44,550 nucleotides of DNA, from assembly GCF_018070565.1 (NCBI RefSeq), contig NZ_JAGPXL010000053.1:1-44550 (forward strand), written 5' to 3'. The position numbers were made by a program, and so were the translations under genes. A model generated the notes under the pieces. The model searched no databases and was not told the origin of the DNA. It saw only the letters and a program-made list of their open reading frames with translations. The first letter of the stretch is position 1; each line of letters begins with the position of its first letter. This document shows, in pieces, positions 40,369-44,550 of the stretch. Origin of the DNA: Streptomyces sp. B93. Lineage in GTDB: Bacteria; Actinomycetota; Actinomycetes; Streptomycetales; Streptomycetaceae.

Positions 40369-41052
40369 ATGCCTGAGACGACCACGCCCGCCGGGCCGGG
40401 GACGAGCACGATCCGCATTCTGCTCGCCGACGACCACGCGCTGGTCCGCCGCGGTGTGCGGCTCATCCTCGACCAGGAAGCCGACCTCGAGGTGGTCGCC
40501 GAGGCGGGTGACGGTGCCGAGGCCATCGAGCTGGCCCGCACCCACGACGTCGACCTGGCCGTCCTCGACATCGCCATGCCACGCCTCACCGGACTCCAGG
40601 CCGCCCGCGAACTCGCCGCCCTCAAGCCGGGCCTGCGGATCCTGATGCTCACCATGCACGACAACGAGCAGTACTTCTTCCAGGCTCTGAAGGCAGGGGC
40701 CAGTGGGTACGTGCTGAAGTCCGTCGCCGACCGGGACCTGGTCGCCGCCTGCCGGGCCGCCATGCGGGACGAGCCCTTCCTCTATCCGGGCGCGGTCACC
40801 GCCTTGATCCGCAACTACCTCACCCGGGCCCGCCACGGCGAGGAGACCCCCGACCAGATCCTCACCCCGCGCGAGGAGGAGGTCCTGAAGCTGGTCGCCG
40901 AGGGCCACTCCTCCAAGGAGATCGCCGACCTGCTGTTCATCAGCATCAAGACGGTCCAGCGGCACCGCGCCAACCTGCTTCAGAAACTCGGCCTGCGGGA
41001 CCGTCTGGAACTCACCCGCTACGCCATCCGCGTCGGCCTGATCGAACCCTGA
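40369..41052 (+). CDS. NarL/FixJ-family response regulator
   Basis: A 227-residue regulator beginning 2 bases after the kinase stop codon. The receiver domain has acidic D21/D22 (LLADDHALVRRG), phospho-acceptor D67 (LAVLDIAMPRLTG), T95 and K117 (GYVLKSV). The LuxR-type HTH at the end reads LTPREEEVLKLVAEGHSSKE, then IADLLFISIKTVQRHRANLL. Cognate pair with the kinase before it; likely targets include the divergent DksA/MreB-like group and the downstream secDF gene. Confidence 0.9.
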   Translation: MPETTTPAGPGTSTIRILLADDHALVRRGVRLILDQEADLEVVAEAGDGAEAIELARTHDVDLAVLDIAMPRLTGLQAARELAALKPGLRILMLTMHDNEQYFFQALKAGASGYVLKSVADRDLVAACRAAMRDEPFLYPGAVTALIRNYLTRARHGEETPDQILTPREEEVLKLVAEGHSSKEIADLLFISIKTVQRHRANLLQKLGLRDRLELTRYAIRVGLIEP

Positions 41053-41124
41053 CCTCCCGGCCCGACAACGGCGCCCCGAGGGATGGAAGCCGGCACCGCA
41101 TACGACGATGAAGGGGGACGGTGC

Positions 41125-41535
41125 ATGCACCACACCGCGCGCACCACCCCCGGCACCAGCGGCGTCCGGCACCCCGGCGTCGCCATGCTGGCGGCCGTCG
41201 TCCTGACGCTCCTGACCGCGCTCGGCCTCGCCGGACCCGCGGGGACGGGCGGCCCAACGGCCGACCTGGCGGCAGCGGCGGGCCACCACCGCGACACCGT
41301 CCCACGCGCCGACGACGGATGTGGCACCACCTGCACCGTCCGCGCCACGACGCGACAGGAGCCGCACCCGGAGCGTCCCGCCCCTCGCTGCCACCCCGTC
41401 ACCTGCGGCCAGGGCACGGCCGTCACCCCGCCCGGCCCGGCACGGCTCTCGACGCGGACCGGACACACCTCGGCCTCAGAGCCCCGCGCATCCCATGACC
41501 GCGGGCGGGCACCACCTCACACCTCCGGCACCTGA
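41125..41535 (+). CDS. Small exported or membrane-anchored protein (hypothetical)
   Basis: A 136-residue protein with one hydrophobic helix (VAMLAAVVLTLLTALGLAGP, about 19-38) near the N-terminus, which could be a signal peptide or anchor. The rest is Pro/Arg/Thr-rich and apparently disordered, with two close cysteine pairs (DDGCGTTCTV and PRCHPVTCG) that could form disulfides outside the cell. GGGGGA precedes the ATG. It lies between the response regulator and secDF genes and may be co-transcribed. No family recognised. Confidence 0.6.
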   Translation: MHHTARTTPGTSGVRHPGVAMLAAVVLTLLTALGLAGPAGTGGPTADLAAAAGHHRDTVPRADDGCGTTCTVRATTRQEPHPERPAPRCHPVTCGQGTAVTPPGPARLSTRTGHTSASEPRASHDRGRAPPHTSGT

Positions 41536-41613
41536 TACACCACCCTCTTCCCTCTCCTCGAAGCATCCGGACCGCTCCCGCGGTGGTCCTGGTGCGCCTG
41601 CCGGAGGCTTTCT

Positions 41614-43869
<2,256 letters not shown>

Positions 43870-44040
43870 TACGAGGAGGCGAGAGCCGAGGTCGATGAGG
43901 TCCACGCCGTCCGGAACCACCTCGCGTCCCTCTCGCACTGCCAAGCGAGAGCAGGCGCGTCGCATTCGAGAACCCACCGGGCAGACCGCGAAACCCGGTG
44001 AGCGTGACCGCAGATCGCCGGTGCGGTGTCCGACCGGCGT

Positions 44041-44418
44041 CTACGGGTGGGCGTCCGTGATCCTGATGACTTCGTCGAGGCGGTCCAGGGCGGCCTGCAT
44101 GTCGTCGACCTTGGCCTGGATGCGGTCGCGCTCGGCGCGCAGCATGGCTCGCTGCTCGGCATCGGTGTGTCCGGAGTCCCAGCACGGAAGGAGTTCGGCG
44201 ATTCTTCGGCTGGTCAGGCCGGCGGCGTACATCTGCTGGAAGAAGCGCACCAGGGCGATGGCGTCCTGCCGGTAGAGGCGCTGGCCGGACGGGCTGCGCT
44301 CCGCGGTGAGCAGTCCCTGCTGCTCGTAGTAGCGCACGGCGCGTACCGAGACGCCGGCGCCTCGCGCCACCTCGCCGATGCGGATCAGCCGCTCGGCCGC
44401 GGTCTGCGGGACGGCCAT
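44041..44418 (-). CDS. MerR-family regulator
   Basis: A 125-residue regulator. The MerR HTH and wing read LIRIGEVARGAGVSVRAVRY, then YEQQGLLTAERSPSGQRLYR; a long dimerisation helix (AEQRAMLRAERDRIQAKVDD...) follows. A single cysteine (LLPCWDSG) is present but no cysteine-rich metal site, so it is more like the drug/redox-responsive branch than a metal sensor. It is convergent with secDF, 171 bases away. A long inverted repeat lies upstream of its start; the regulated gene is probably beyond the window. Confidence 0.88.
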   Translation of the reverse strand: MAVPQTAAERLIRIGEVARGAGVSVRAVRYYEQQGLLTAERSPSGQRLYRQDAIALVRFFQQMYAAGLTSRRIAELLPCWDSGHTDAEQRAMLRAERDRIQAKVDDMQAALDRLDEVIRITDAHP

Positions 44419-44443
44419 GGTGATTCCCTAAGAATGTGAGGCG

Positions 44444-44521
44444 GTCCGGGAGGACCGGGTGTGGCTGATGGTGGTCTGCCGCTTGTGGCTCGGAAGGAAT
44501 GGCCGCCCGGTCCTCCGGGAC
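44444..44521. repeat. Long inverted repeat upstream of the MerR gene
   Basis: GTCCGGGAGGACCGGG (44444-44459) is inverted at 44506-44521 with a single mismatch in 16 positions, leaving a 46-base loop. It could be a pair of regulator sites or the boundary of a small mobile element. Confidence 0.55.
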
Positions 44522-44550
44522 GCTCCGACTGCTGATTGAGAACTGCGGTC

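Overview
The window is high-GC DNA with the codon use and gene content of a Streptomyces-type actinobacterium: GTG and ATG starts, short operons, many one-gene regulators (TetR, MarR, LacI, ROK, ArsR, MerR), msiK-style sugar ABC operons without their own ATPase, a SpoIIE-type phosphatase and a lone type III polyketide synthase. No phage module, CRISPR array, rRNA or tRNA gene was seen. It reads as chromosomal accessory/arm DNA with several decayed genes.

Layout. 1-130: right end of an IS5-type element. 271-1190: DUF4180 gene and a divergent excisionase-like DNA-binding protein. 1187-9965: a sugar locus with a secreted CBM5/12-FnIII-GH5 hydrolase and then a ROK repressor, lipoprotein, two permeases, GH4 phospho-glycosidase and BadF-type sugar kinase. 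This matches the csnR-K chitosan/glucosamine operon. Two matching operator boxes, one before the GH5 gene and one before the ROK gene, tie the enzyme to the repressor, so the GH5 enzyme is probably a chitosanase. 10012-12636: a frameshifted cytidine-deaminase-like gene, a MazF-type toxin-antitoxin pair, and a TetR/dehydrogenase pair with two mirrored operators. 12752-14959: a membrane protein fused to a PLC-like phosphodiesterase. 14975-17772: a MarR/MFS/aldo-keto reductase unit with three shared operator motifs. 17808-22174: ankyrin, small secreted, ArsR, NAD(P)-binding, TetR and hypothetical genes. 22452-25912: type III PKS facing a PAS-GAF-SpoIIE-HATPase protein.

25.9-28.4 kb and 34.4-35.2 kb are gene graveyards: a broken HEAT-repeat gene, a broken AAC(2')-like acetyltransferase, an IS630-like remnant, and a flavin disulfide reductase remnant. 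Between them (28392-34358) lies a second carbohydrate locus: a GH32-like hydrolase divergent from a LacI repressor, a lipoprotein and two permeases, with a 17-bp hairpin between the lipoprotein and permease genes. 35187-36733 holds a TetR/NmrA-like pair.

36791-43869 is a compact, possibly stress-linked block. On the minus strand are two DksA/TraR zinc-finger proteins, a short MreB/actin-like ATPase and an Rv1733c-like membrane protein. On the plus strand, divergently, are a NarL-type two-component pair, a small exported protein and a fused SecDF. A MerR regulator with a long inverted repeat upstream closes the window. The block and the coupled GH5/ROK regulon are the two most interesting systems; functions are inferred from sequence recognition only.
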